Source: Sphingomonas sp. Root720 (GTDB taxonomy: Bacteria > Pseudomonadota > Alphaproteobacteria > Sphingomonadales > Sphingomonadaceae). Taken from it: 64,000 nucleotides of DNA. Position numbers and translations under genes: made by a program. Location: contig NZ_LMID01000001.1 in assembly GCF_001428605.1 (NCBI RefSeq), forward strand, positions 248,001 to 312,000, in the 5' to 3' direction. Below are positions 21,580-30,632 of the stretch, in pieces (within the stretch, counting starts at the first letter, position 1; each line of letters opens with the position of its first letter). Below the pieces are notes generated by a model, which saw only the letters and a list, made by a program, of their open reading frames with translations, ran no database searches and was not told the origin of the DNA.

Positions 21580-22128
21580 ATGGACAAGACCACCACCGCC
21601 TCGGGAGAGGCCGTTTCGCCCGCCCTGCCCACCGATCTGGCCGCCCGGCGCGAGCTGTTCTTCGGCGACAATCTCGCTTTCGCGATCATGGTGTTGTCGA
21701 ACATGATCGCGCGCAACACCACCGCGCGGGTGCTCGCCTCGGCCGAGTTGACGATCCACGAGTGGCGGACGCTGCGCCTGGTGCAGATCTTCGGGCCGCT
21801 CGTCGCGGTCGATATCATCGACACGCTGGCAATGGACAAGACCACGGTCAGCCGCAACATCACCGCGCTGTACCAGCACGGCTTCCTCGAACTGCATCCG
21901 AACCCCAGCGACCGGCGCCATACATTGATCTCAGTTACGCCCGCCGGCGCCAAGAGGATCGCCTCGATCCTGCCCGCCGACGAGGAGGCCGACGCCTCCT
22001 ATGAACGCCACCTCACCGTCACCGAGAAGCGCCAGCTCAGCAAGCTGCTGCTCAAGCTCTATCGTGGATCGAAGCAGAGCTATGACGAACTGACCCAGGC
22101 CGGCCGGAAGCGTCGCCCGCGTGCCTGA
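21580..22128 (+). CDS. MarR-family transcriptional regulator
   Basis: The protein is a winged-helix regulator: TIHEWRTLRLVQIFG, recognition region AMDKTTVSRNITALYQHGFL, then the wing with NPSDRRHTLISVTPAG, whose DRR is the MarR hallmark. MarR repressors bind short palindromes and leave DNA when a phenolic or similar ligand binds. No start has a clear ribosome site; ATGs at 21541 and 21562 are also in frame, giving 196 or 189 residues instead of 182. It is surrounded by four copies of one palindrome and is the only regulator in 12645-33065, so it is the obvious candidate to bind them. Confidence 0.88.
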   Translation: MDKTTTASGEAVSPALPTDLAARRELFFGDNLAFAIMVLSNMIARNTTARVLASAELTIHEWRTLRLVQIFGPLVAVDIIDTLAMDKTTVSRNITALYQHGFLELHPNPSDRRHTLISVTPAGAKRIASILPADEEADASYERHLTVTEKRQLSKLLLKLYRGSKQSYDELTQAGRKRRPRA

Positions 22129-22151
22129 CGCACGCGACGCCCCCTTACTCC

Positions 22152-25100
22152 TCAGGCGGTCGTCTCTTCCTGCAATAATTCCGCAACCGCCATCGCATCG
22201 GCGGCACCCAGCCTGGTCCGGAGCAGCTCTGCTTCCTTATCCGCGGTCTCGACCGACCGGTCCTTGACCGGGCCATAGCCCCGAATGCGCTCCGGAAGAG
22301 CCAGCAGCGCCAAGGCGTCCGTCAGCCAATCAGCGGACATTGTTTTGGCGGCCATGTCCAGCACCCGCTCGACGTCGCGCTCATAGTCGACGATCAACCG
22401 ACGCTCGACGACGCGGTCGTGGCTGTAGCCGAACGGATCGAAGCGCGAGCCCCGCAGGAAGCGCAGCTTGGCGAGCAGGCCGAAGGCGGTCAGCATCCAG
22501 CCGCCGAAGCTGATCTTGCGCGGTTCGCCCGTCGCCGGATCGGGCCGCGCCAGCAGCGGCGGCGCAAGCCGGAAGCTCAGCCGATAATCGCCCTCAAACT
22601 GTTCGGTGAGCTTCCGCCGGAAATCGGGATGCGCATAGAGGCGGGCGACCTCATATTCGTCCTTATAGGCAAGCAGCTTGAAATAATTGCGCGCGACCGC
22701 GAGACCTATCGCCTCGCCCTTGTCCAGATGCGCGGTGGCCGTCCGGACGCGCTCGACCAGCAGGCGGTAGCGATCGGCATAAGCCTGGTCCTGATAATCG
22801 CGCAGGAAGGCGGCGCGGCGATCGATCACATCGGCCAGGGTCTTGGCGGGTGGCGAGCGCACCTCTTCAGGCAGGATCGGCGCCACCGCGTCGCGGATCG
22901 CCGATGGTCGATGCGCCGCCAAGCGACCGAGGCCGAAGGTCCGGATCGTCTCCGCCACCGCGACGCCGTTCAACGCGATCGCGCCATGGATCGCGTCGAT
23001 CGACAGCGGGACCAATCCGCGCTGAAAGGCCATGCCGAGCATGAACAAATTGGTCGCGATCGAGTCGCTCGTCAGTGCCGTGGCCAGCCGGGCAGCATCG
23101 ATCGTCTCGACCTTGTCGGTGCCCGCTGCCTTGCGGACATGGCCGATCGTCAGCGCTGTCCGGAAATCGAAATCGGGGTTGGTCGCGAAAGCACCGGGCG
23201 CCGATTCATCGGTGTTGAGGAGGATATGGGTGCGATCCGGCCGGATCGTCGAGATCACGTCGGGCTGGGCGGTCACCATCGCGTCGCAGCCGAGGATCAA
23301 GTCCGCCTGCCCCTCACCGATCCTGGGGCCCATCGCTTCGCCGGCGGCGCCAATGCGGACATGGCTGGTCACGGCGCCGAATTTCTGGGCCATGCCCATC
23401 CGATCGTGGACCACGCCCTCCAGCCCGTCGAGCCGGGCGGCCATCGTCAGGATCGCGCCGACGGTCACGACGCCTGTCCCGCCGATCCCCGCGATCAGGA
23501 TGCCATAGGGGTCGGCTTCGGCCGGCTCGCGGTGGACCGGATCTGGCAGCGAAGCCAATTCGCTTTCGAGCCGGGCGACGACCGGCCGGCCGGATTGCCG
23601 CACCTTGCCGCCCTCGACGATCACGAAGCTGGGGCAGAAGCCCTTGGTGCAGGACATATCCTTGTTGCACGCCGACTGATCGATGCGACGCTTCCGGCCG
23701 AACTCGGTCTCGATCGGCACCACCGACAGGCAGTTGGACTTGCGCCCGCAATCGCCGCAGCCCTCGCACACCAAGTCGTTGATGAAGACGCGTGTGGCGG
23801 GCTCCGCCATCAGGCCGCGCTTGCGACGGCGGCGCTTCTCGGTCGCGCAGACCTGATCGTAGATCAGCAGGCTGACACCCTTCACCTCGCGCAATTCGCG
23901 CTGCACGGCGTCGAGATCGTCGCGGTGCGAGACCGTGGTCCCCGGGGGCAGATCCGTGACGGCGCGATACGCTTCGGGCTGTTCGGCGACGATGGCGATA
24001 CGGCTCACGCCCTCGGCCGCCATCTCGCGGGCGATCTGCGGCACCGTGATCTGTCCGTCGACGGCCTGTCCGCCGGTCATCGCCACGGCGTCGTTGAACA
24101 GCACCTTGTAGGTGATGTTGACCCCGGCTGAGACGGCGGCGCGGATCGCGAGCGATCCCGAATGATGATAGGTGCCCTCGCCCAGATTCTGGAAGATGTG
24201 CGGCTGGTCGGTAAATGGCACCTGCCCGATCCAGGTCGCGCCCTCGCCGCCCATATGGGTGTGGGTCGCGGTGTTACGATCGGGCGAGAACATCGCCATG
24301 CCATGGCAGCCGATGCCGGCCATGGCGCGGCTGCCCTCCGGCACCTTGGTCGAGCTGTTGTGCGGACAGCCCGAGCAGAAGAAAGGCGTGCGGGCGACGG
24401 GCGGAGCCAGAGTACGGGCGACGTCGCCTTGGGCGCCGAGCTGCCGCGCCCGATCGCGCGCAGCTTCAGGCAGATCGGGAAGGAAACGGGCGAGCGCTAA
24501 CGCTATCTGCGCCGGCGAGATTTCCCCAACATCGGTGAACAGCGCAGCGCCCTCGGCGTCGCGGCGGCCATAGAGGATCGGCCGCGTGGGCGCGCTGTAT
24601 AGCAATGCCTTGATCTGCTCCTCCATGATCGGCCGTTTTTCCTCGACGACCATCAGTGCGGGATGCCGCCCGGCAAAGCCGGTCACGATCTCGGGCTCGA
24701 GCGGCCAGGGTGCGCCGATCTTGAGGATCGAGACACCGAGCGACGCGGCTTCGTTCAACGACAGGCCGAGCAGGCGGAGCCCTTCGACCGTGTCGAGATA
24801 GGATTTGCCGGCGGTAACGATGCCCAACACCGGCCGGTTCGCCTCGACGACGATCCGGTTGATATCGTTCTCACGCAGATAGGCGAGCATCCGGGGCAGC
24901 TTCAGTTCGTGGAAGCGGCGCTCGCCCGCCGGCCAGGGGTCGGGCCAGCGGACATGCGGTGCCGCGAGATCGGCGCAGGATTGTGGCAGGCGCCGATCGG
25001 GGACCAGCGCCCCCAGGTCGACGATCGTGGTGCTGTTGACGGTTTCGGGCACGGTCTTGAGCCCCACCCACAGACCGGCGAAGCGCGACAGCGCATAGCC

Positions 25101-25655
25101 GTGCAGCCCGAAGCGGACGATCTCGCCGATATCCGACGGGTAGAGCACCGGTATCTGCATATCGGCGAAGGTGGGTTCGCAATGGTGCGGCTGCGCCGAG
25201 GATTTGAGCGCATGATCGTCGCCCACCACCGCGAGCACCCCCCCGAGCGGCGAGGTGCCACCGCTGCTGGCGTGGCGGATCACGTCGACGCTCTGATCGA
25301 GCCCCGCGCCCTTGCCGTACCACATGCCGAACACGCCCTCGACCCGCGCCTTCGGGTCAAGCTGGAGCGTCTGCGTCCCCCAGACGGCGGTCGCGGCGAG
25401 CGCTTCGTTGATGCCGCCCTGGAAGCGGATGCCGAGCGGTTCCAGATGGCGTTTCGCCCGGATAAAGTCCTGATCCAGCGTCGACAGCGGCGATCCGCGA
25501 TAGCCCGAACAGAAGCCAGCGGTGTCATTCCCGGCGGCGTGATCCAGACGGCGCTGCATCATCATCAGGAGGACCAGGGCCTGGGTGCCCGACAGCATGG
25601 CCGGTCCGGCCTGCCGGGTGTAGCGATCCTCCAGGGTAACGGCTTCATCAGACAT
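22152..25655 (-). CDS. Indolepyruvate-type ferredoxin oxidoreductase, fused alpha-gamma-beta
   Basis: At 1167 residues this is the large single-chain ThDP enzyme found in proteobacteria for oxidative decarboxylation of branched or aryl 2-oxo acids to acyl-CoA with ferredoxin as acceptor. FFCSGCPHNSSTKVPEGSR (about residue 428), GGEGATWIG (470) and LFNDAVAMTGGQ (515) form the ThDP part. CEGCGDCGRKSNC (about 625) plus CNKDMSCTKGFC bind iron-sulfur clusters. GIGGTGVVTVGAI (about 722) starts the gamma domain. The start MSDEAVTL is chosen because AAAGAGA lies upstream and operator C lies 20 bases further; upstream in-frame codons would overlap the operator and the next gene. It would turn arylpyruvate to arylacetyl-CoA. 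Confidence 0.9.
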   Translation of the reverse strand: MSDEAVTLEDRYTRQAGPAMLSGTQALVLLMMMQRRLDHAAGNDTAGFCSGYRGSPLSTLDQDFIRAKRHLEPLGIRFQGGINEALAATAVWGTQTLQLDPKARVEGVFGMWYGKGAGLDQSVDVIRHASSGGTSPLGGVLAVVGDDHALKSSAQPHHCEPTFADMQIPVLYPSDIGEIVRFGLHGYALSRFAGLWVGLKTVPETVNSTTIVDLGALVPDRRLPQSCADLAAPHVRWPDPWPAGERRFHELKLPRMLAYLRENDINRIVVEANRPVLGIVTAGKSYLDTVEGLRLLGLSLNEAASLGVSILKIGAPWPLEPEIVTGFAGRHPALMVVEEKRPIMEEQIKALLYSAPTRPILYGRRDAEGAALFTDVGEISPAQIALALARFLPDLPEAARDRARQLGAQGDVARTLAPPVARTPFFCSGCPHNSSTKVPEGSRAMAGIGCHGMAMFSPDRNTATHTHMGGEGATWIGQVPFTDQPHIFQNLGEGTYHHSGSLAIRAAVSAGVNITYKVLFNDAVAMTGGQAVDGQITVPQIAREMAAEGVSRIAIVAEQPEAYRAVTDLPPGTTVSHRDDLDAVQRELREVKGVSLLIYDQVCATEKRRRRKRGLMAEPATRVFINDLVCEGCGDCGRKSNCLSVVPIETEFGRKRRIDQSACNKDMSCTKGFCPSFVIVEGGKVRQSGRPVVARLESELASLPDPVHREPAEADPYGILIAGIGGTGVVTVGAILTMAARLDGLEGVVHDRMGMAQKFGAVTSHVRIGAAGEAMGPRIGEGQADLILGCDAMVTAQPDVISTIRPDRTHILLNTDESAPGAFATNPDFDFRTALTIGHVRKAAGTDKVETIDAARLATALTSDSIATNLFMLGMAFQRGLVPLSIDAIHGAIALNGVAVAETIRTFGLGRLAAHRPSAIRDAVAPILPEEVRSPPAKTLADVIDRRAAFLRDYQDQAYADRYRLLVERVRTATAHLDKGEAIGLAVARNYFKLLAYKDEYEVARLYAHPDFRRKLTEQFEGDYRLSFRLAPPLLARPDPATGEPRKISFGGWMLTAFGLLAKLRFLRGSRFDPFGYSHDRVVERRLIVDYERDVERVLDMAAKTMSADWLTDALALLALPERIRGYGPVKDRSVETADKEAELLRTRLGAADAMAVAELLQEETTA

Positions 25656-25674
25656 AATTTCTCTTTCAGAATTA

Positions 25675-25717
25675 CTCTTATATGAGAGTATATCTGCGAG
25701 ATCGACGATCAGGTCAA
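25675..25717 (-). promoter_or_regulatory. Promoter and MarR-type operator C of the ferredoxin oxidoreductase
   Basis: On the reverse strand TTGACC (25712-25717) precedes GATATA/TATACT by 17-19 bases, and operator TACTCTCATATAAGAG (25675-25690) covers the end of the -10 and the expected start of transcription. TACTCT and AGAGTA form perfect 6-bp arms. The layout is the same as at operator A. Confidence 0.7.
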
Positions 25718-26778
25718 GAGCCCGCCAATCCGACCAGCGCCTGGCGAACGGTCTGCCGCGTGCGCTGCAGGATGGCCCAGCGCCATTCGGAATCGTCGGG
25801 GTAGAAGGCCGCGAACAAGCGGGCGCGGATCGCCGCGGCATCCGGATGGTCCTCTCCGCCATGATGGTACAGCCAATGCTCGTCGAGCAGCGCACCCAGC
25901 ATCGCGACGGCATCGACCGTGCCGAACTCCAGCACCAGCGAGGTCAGCCGGGCGGAGCCGACGGCCTCGGCATAGATCTCGGTCGTCTGGCCGCGCACGG
26001 TATAATGTTCGGGATTGTCGGCGCCAGCGGTCGCATCGATCGTCCAGGGGCCGAACCAGCGGCACGACCGCTCGAAATCGGCGAGCGACTGGAACGACCC
26101 CAGGCAGCCATAGCCATAGGGACCAAGCCCGGAATGGATGTCGATGCAAACGACATCAGCCGCCGCCGCCGCCTGCTCCGCCACCAGCGCCAGCAGGGTG
26201 GCGTTCGACCAGGCAAGCCGATCGCCACCATAAGCGAAACCGTCCGGATGATTATATTGACCTTGCAGCAGCGCCGAGCGGTAGCGCGTGGCGACCGCTT
26301 TCGCGCCCCCCTGCCCCGCCACCCATTCGCGGCCGTGCGGACCGCTCACCTCGGTATGGAGCGCATCATAGGCAGCGTTCTTCGGCCGATCGGCCAGAGC
26401 AACGACGCCGTTGCGGCAGAGATCGACATTGTCTTCGTTGACGCGGCGGATGTTGGCCGCGCCCCACGGATTGATCGCATGGACCAGCAGGACCGCCGTA
26501 TCGGCCGGCAGCGCGGCGAAATCACCTTCCTCGAGCAGCCCGACCTGGCTGCCCGATCCGCACAGCAATTCGGGACCGTGGACCCCGGAGGTCAGCACCA
26601 GCAGGCGCCGCGCGTTCGGCGATCCGATCCGGGCCGCGTCCATCGACAGCGGCCGATCCGGAGTCGACAGCGGGTGCGGGCGGGTGATCAGAGTCAGCTC
26701 GCTCTTGTCCACCGCCTGTTCGAAATGTTCACGCGCCTGCCCATAGGTGCCGGCGAAATACTCTTCCCAGGATGACAT
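25714..26778 (-). CDS. DUF2817 M14-like zinc hydrolase
   Basis: The 354-residue protein has the M14 carboxypeptidase-like zinc site: HGPE (His67, Glu70 in TSGVHGPELLCGS), a third ligand His in VCIDIHSGLGPYGYG, and a catalytic-type Glu in LVLEFGTVDAV near residue 280. There is no signal peptide, so it should act in the cytoplasm. DUF2817 and succinylglutamate desuccinylase relatives cut amide bonds at a free carboxylate. It sits between a TonB receptor and the ferredoxin oxidoreductase, so release of an aromatic amino acid from a conjugate or peptide is a plausible first step. AAGGAGAG before the ATG supports the start. Confidence 0.75.
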   Translation of the reverse strand: MSSWEEYFAGTYGQAREHFEQAVDKSELTLITRPHPLSTPDRPLSMDAARIGSPNARRLLVLTSGVHGPELLCGSGSQVGLLEEGDFAALPADTAVLLVHAINPWGAANIRRVNEDNVDLCRNGVVALADRPKNAAYDALHTEVSGPHGREWVAGQGGAKAVATRYRSALLQGQYNHPDGFAYGGDRLAWSNATLLALVAEQAAAAADVVCIDIHSGLGPYGYGCLGSFQSLADFERSCRWFGPWTIDATAGADNPEHYTVRGQTTEIYAEAVGSARLTSLVLEFGTVDAVAMLGALLDEHWLYHHGGEDHPDAAAIRARLFAAFYPDDSEWRWAILQRTRQTVRQALVGLAGS

Positions 26779-26797
26779 CGTCTCTCCTTGCCCGAAC

Positions 26798-26823
26798 GGC
26801 CCGACGCCGGATGGCGCCGGGCC
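26798..26823 (-). terminator. Intergenic hairpin between TonB receptor and hydrolase genes
   Basis: GGCCCGACGCC and GGCGCCGGGCC form an 11-bp stem with one mismatch and a 4-base loop. There is no U-run, so it may lower rather than stop transcription into the hydrolase gene. Confidence 0.4.
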
Positions 26824-26832
26824 GCGCCGGCC

Positions 26833-29217
26833 TCAATTGAAACGGAAGCGCGCCGTCACATACCATTCGGCCCCAACCGAGAAGGAGGCGCTGGTCTGCC
26901 CCAGCCCCGCCGGGTCGGCCAGGCCACCCTGGATGAACCGCTTGTTGGTCAGGTTACGAGCACCCGCCTGCAACGACCAGCGCTCCTCTTCCGGCAGCAG
27001 CGTCGCGCTGACATTTACGATCGTATAACCCCTCTGCCGCAGCACGGGGGCGTTCTCGATGTCCGGCGAATAGGCCGAGCGATAGGACACGTCGCCGCGG
27101 AAGGAGATGCGTCCCCAATCGGCCAGCGGAAGATCCTGCGACGCGCCGCCGCTCAACTGCCACTTCGACACATAGGGCAGTTTGGTGGCAAGGGTGACGC
27201 CCTGCGCGCCTGGATCTAGCCGGGTCAGCTTGGCATCGGTGTAGCTCACCGCCGCGTTGAGGCGGCTGCCGTCGAACGGCGTCGCCTCGGCCTCGGCCTC
27301 GAAGCCCTTGATGCGGCCGTCGCCGGCATTTTGCGGCCGGGTGGCGATGCCGTCGAAGAAATTGACCTGAATGTCCGAATAGTCGGTGTAAAAGGCCGCC
27401 AGGTTGAGGCGCAGCCGCTTGTCGAACAGGGTGCTCTTGAAGCCGGCTTCGTAGACCGCGACCTTTTCCGGTCCGAAGGCCGGGACCGGGTTGGGCTGGT
27501 TGACGCCGTTCACGACAACGTTTCGACCCGGCATGATGCGCTGTGCGAAGCCGCCGCTCTTATAGCCTTCGGAATAGGAGGCGTAGGTGAGGATGTCCGG
27601 CGCCCACTTATATTCGACGCTGGCCTTCGGCGACCAGTCCGAGATGGTCTGGTCGACCGAACCCCGGGGAACCAGCGGATCGAGCCAGCGCAGTGCACCG
27701 TTGAACTGCGGGAGCAGGCCGATGCCGCGACGGCGTGCCTCGAACGCGTATTGATCGGGATCGAATTCCTTCTTCTCCCACGAATAGCGCAGGCCGGCGG
27801 TCACGCTGAGGCCCTCGGCGATCTTCAGTGTGTTCTGGGTGAAGCCCGCCCAGGTGGTGTTGCGGATCTTGCCGCCGCTCTGGAACGGGAAGGTCGGATC
27901 GCTGAACACGCCCGGGAACAAAAAGTCGCGGAAGCCGCTGTTGAAGGTGACCAGATTGATGTTGTTGCCGGTTTCCCGGAAATAATAGCCGCCGACCAGG
28001 AAGTTCAGGCGGTTGTCGAAGGCCGAGCCGGCCAACTGCAATTCCTCGCTGAACTGCTTCTGGTCGTAGAGATCCTCGGTCTGCACGACGGTAAGCGGCG
28101 AGCCGTCGCCGTCGAGCGCGAAATGCGCGTCCAGGGTGCGGTAGCCGGTTAGCGACTTCAGCGTCACCGTCGGCGACAGCTTCAGGGTCGCGATCGCCGA
28201 GGTGCCGATGACGTCGGTATTCGAATAATTGCCGAAGCCCGCGAAGGAGGTGTTGATGCTCGACGGGATATAGCTCGATGCCAGATATTCGGGCCGGCCG
28301 GCGGCCCGCTGTTGCGCGTTGAAAGTGGCGACGAAGGGCCCGCAGGGGTTGATCGCCACGCAATCGCCTATCTCGACGATGCTCGATGCGGTCGAATCGT
28401 CACGGGCGCGCAGGAAATCGGCCGAGAGGTCGAGGGTGAAGTCGGTGCTCGGTTCCCAGCTGATCGCGCCCTTGCCCGCCAGGCGTTTATAGCCGCCGGC
28501 CTTGCCGTTCAGCAGCGGCAGATCCTGATAACCGTCGCGGTTGAGCGACGCGATCGAGAAGCGGGACTTCAGCGTCTCGCTGATCGGCAAGTCGACCGAT
28601 GCCTTCATATCGATGCGGTTGAAACGGCCATAGGTCGCCTCGACCGAACCGCCGAACTCGTTGCCCGGCCGGCGCGTGACGATGTTCATCGCGCCGCCGA
28701 CAGCGTTCTTGCCGAACAGCGTGCCCTGCGGACCGCGGAGCACCTCGACCCGGTCGATGTCTACGAAGTCGAGCAGCGCGCCGACCGAACGAGCAACGTA
28801 GATGCCGTCGACATAGAGGCCGACACCGGGCTCAGTCGTCAGCGTCCAGTCGAGCTGACCGATGCCGCGGATGAAGATCGAAGCCTGAGTGGAATTGCCG
28901 TTGCTGCGGGCGGCAGCGCCGATGTTCACCGACGGTGCGAACTGCGCGACCTGGGTGATGTCGGTGACACCGCGCTGGGCGAGCGCCGCACCGGTCAACG
29001 CAGTCACCGCAACGGGTGTGTCCTGAAGCCGCTCTTCGCGACGACGCGCGGTGACGACAATGTCGCCGATGCGGCCGGCGGAGTCGTCCACTTCGGCAGT
29101 CTGGGGTACAGCCGCCGCTCCAACGACAGCCTGCGCCTGCGCCGAACCGGTGCCGGCCAATGCGGTCGCGAGGGCAAAACAGCTCGCCGCGAAGAACAAC
29201 CGGTAGTCCTTGTTCAT
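26833..29217 (-). CDS. TonB-dependent outer-membrane receptor
   Basis: A 794-residue receptor with a signal peptide ending near AQA (residues 1-30), a TonB-box-like GDIVVTARRREERLQDTP, a plug (GVTDITQVAQFAPSV; RGPQGTLFGKNAVGGAMNI) and a 22-strand barrel. Such receptors import substrates across the outer membrane with energy from TonB-ExbBD, and in sphingomonads are typically catabolic. The chain ends FRFN rather than in the usual aromatic residue. It lies between an MFS gene (40 bases upstream) and the M14-like hydrolase, so outer-membrane uptake, inner-membrane uptake and hydrolysis are encoded in order. Confidence 0.93.
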   Translation of the reverse strand: MNKDYRLFFAASCFALATALAGTGSAQAQAVVGAAAVPQTAEVDDSAGRIGDIVVTARRREERLQDTPVAVTALTGAALAQRGVTDITQVAQFAPSVNIGAAARSNGNSTQASIFIRGIGQLDWTLTTEPGVGLYVDGIYVARSVGALLDFVDIDRVEVLRGPQGTLFGKNAVGGAMNIVTRRPGNEFGGSVEATYGRFNRIDMKASVDLPISETLKSRFSIASLNRDGYQDLPLLNGKAGGYKRLAGKGAISWEPSTDFTLDLSADFLRARDDSTASSIVEIGDCVAINPCGPFVATFNAQQRAAGRPEYLASSYIPSSINTSFAGFGNYSNTDVIGTSAIATLKLSPTVTLKSLTGYRTLDAHFALDGDGSPLTVVQTEDLYDQKQFSEELQLAGSAFDNRLNFLVGGYYFRETGNNINLVTFNSGFRDFLFPGVFSDPTFPFQSGGKIRNTTWAGFTQNTLKIAEGLSVTAGLRYSWEKKEFDPDQYAFEARRRGIGLLPQFNGALRWLDPLVPRGSVDQTISDWSPKASVEYKWAPDILTYASYSEGYKSGGFAQRIMPGRNVVVNGVNQPNPVPAFGPEKVAVYEAGFKSTLFDKRLRLNLAAFYTDYSDIQVNFFDGIATRPQNAGDGRIKGFEAEAEATPFDGSRLNAAVSYTDAKLTRLDPGAQGVTLATKLPYVSKWQLSGGASQDLPLADWGRISFRGDVSYRSAYSPDIENAPVLRQRGYTIVNVSATLLPEEERWSLQAGARNLTNKRFIQGGLADPAGLGQTSASFSVGAEWYVTARFRFN

Positions 29218-29256
29218 TTCAGTCCCCTTCTCTCATTATTTTCCTGTGCACTTCAT

Positions 29257-30555
29257 TCAAAACTGACGGAGGCGTGCCGAAATCGTCCGCAGCGGCGCCC
29301 GGCCGAGAATAAGCAGGCCAGTGGCAACGATCGCGGCGACACCAGCGACACTCGCGAGGGCGCTTCCCAGCGGCAGCCCCGAGCCCGCGATTAGCGGGAC
29401 GAGCGCAGGCCCTGCGGCCGAACCGAGGATCCCGGTCATCAGCACATAGAGCCCGGAGACGGTGCCCCGGATTTCGGGCGGTGCGGACAGTTGCAGCGCG
29501 GAAGCGGCCAGCCCCAGCGGGAAGCTGACGAAGAAGCAGAGAGCGGCGAGCGCGGCATAGACGAGCGCCCCTTGCCCCACCGCGAAGGTCGCGACTGAGA
29601 TCGACAGGCCCAAGGTGCCGAGCGCCCCGAACGTCATCGGTGCCGCCGCCCGACCGCGCGACACCCCGCGATCGGCCAGCGCGCCCGCTACGACAATGCC
29701 GGCGACGCTGAAGGTCAGATGCAGACAGCCCAGCACGAGGCCGACATGACCGAGCGAGAAGCCGTGATCGCGGGCCAACGCGGTTGGCGTCCAGGCGATC
29801 ACTGCCTGCGCCGCCAGAGCGAACAGCCCAAAGCCGATCAGATGACAGATGTAGAAGAGTCGATTGGCGCGCAGATAGGCGAAGGCACCGGTTGCACGCG
29901 TCTCGGAACCAGCCTCGGGCTTCGGCCGCCGTGGCTCGCGGAACCGGACCACCAGCGCCGCGAGCGGAAGCCCGGCAGCACCGACCGCGCACATTACCAC
30001 GCGCCAGTTGCTGAAATGCGGCCCCGCCGTATCGCCCCTCTGCAGCGACACGAAACTGCCCGCCCCAAGGATCAGCGCGGCGCCGACCCCGACCCACACG
30101 CCGGCCGAGAACATCGACAGCGCGCTCGACACCTTGTGTCGCGGAAAATGGCTGGCGATCAGGCCGTAAGCCGCAGGGGCAAGTACCGCCTCCCCCGCGC
30201 CGACCAACATCCGGCCGACCAGCAGCGCCTCAAAGCTGGTAGCCAGGCCGCAGAAGATCGTCGCCCCGCTCCAGAGCAGGCAGCCGCAACAGATCAGCGC
30301 CGCCCGGGGCAGCCGATCCGACAGAATGCCAAGCGGCAGGCTCAGCACCAGGTAAAGTGCCGCAAACGCAGGTCCGATCAATATACCCATCTGGGTATCG
30401 GACAGCGACAGCTCCGCCCGGATCGGGTCGACGAAAAGGTTGAGGACGGTGCGATCGGCGAAGGATAGGACGTAGATAGCCGCAAGCACGGCCAACAGGC
30501 GACCTTCGCGCCCTGCTCCCCGTTCCTTCAGGCTGACGTCCAACGCAGCGGCCAC
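29257..30555 (-). CDS. MFS transporter
   Basis: The GTG at 30553-30555 (VAAALDVSLKERG) is chosen because AAAGGAA lies eight bases upstream and a promoter lies right behind it; the longer frame would run through the divergent promoter. The 432-residue product has twelve helices, an RTVLNLFVDPIRAELSLSDTQ start typical of the anion/aromatic-acid carriers and GILSDRLPRA in loop 2-3. It would carry an organic acid over the inner membrane and is the first gene of the MFS - TonB receptor - hydrolase run. Confidence 0.87.
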   Translation of the reverse strand: MAAALDVSLKERGAGREGRLLAVLAAIYVLSFADRTVLNLFVDPIRAELSLSDTQMGILIGPAFAALYLVLSLPLGILSDRLPRAALICCGCLLWSGATIFCGLATSFEALLVGRMLVGAGEAVLAPAAYGLIASHFPRHKVSSALSMFSAGVWVGVGAALILGAGSFVSLQRGDTAGPHFSNWRVVMCAVGAAGLPLAALVVRFREPRRPKPEAGSETRATGAFAYLRANRLFYICHLIGFGLFALAAQAVIAWTPTALARDHGFSLGHVGLVLGCLHLTFSVAGIVVAGALADRGVSRGRAAAPMTFGALGTLGLSISVATFAVGQGALVYAALAALCFFVSFPLGLAASALQLSAPPEIRGTVSGLYVLMTGILGSAAGPALVPLIAGSGLPLGSALASVAGVAAIVATGLLILGRAPLRTISARLRQF

Positions 30556-30570
30556 ACCTAGTTCCTTTAG

Positions 30571-30627
30571 TTGTAAAACATATCCTAACCTGACATAATC
30601 CGTCTTGCAAGTAGTCTCGTATGGGAG
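30571..30627. promoter_or_regulatory. Divergent promoters with MarR-type operator D
   Basis: For the forward gene, TTGTAA (30571-30576) and CATAAT (30594-30599) are spaced 17 bases. For the reverse MFS gene, TTGCAA (30605-30610) and TAGGAT (30582-30587) are also spaced 17 bases, so the promoters overlap. Operator TAGTCTCGTATGGGAG (30612-30627) lies just past the forward -10 and abuts the reverse -35, so one bound repressor could shut both. Its last bases also supply the GGGAG ribosome site of the forward gene. Confidence 0.68.
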
Positions 30628-30632
30628 TTGTT

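Noticed and set aside
29225-29245. A fifth MarR operator in the MFS/TonB receptor gap (CTTCTCTCATTATTTTCC)
   Set aside because: Only the TCTCAT half matches; the other arm is missing and no promoter boxes are placed around it. At most a half-site.
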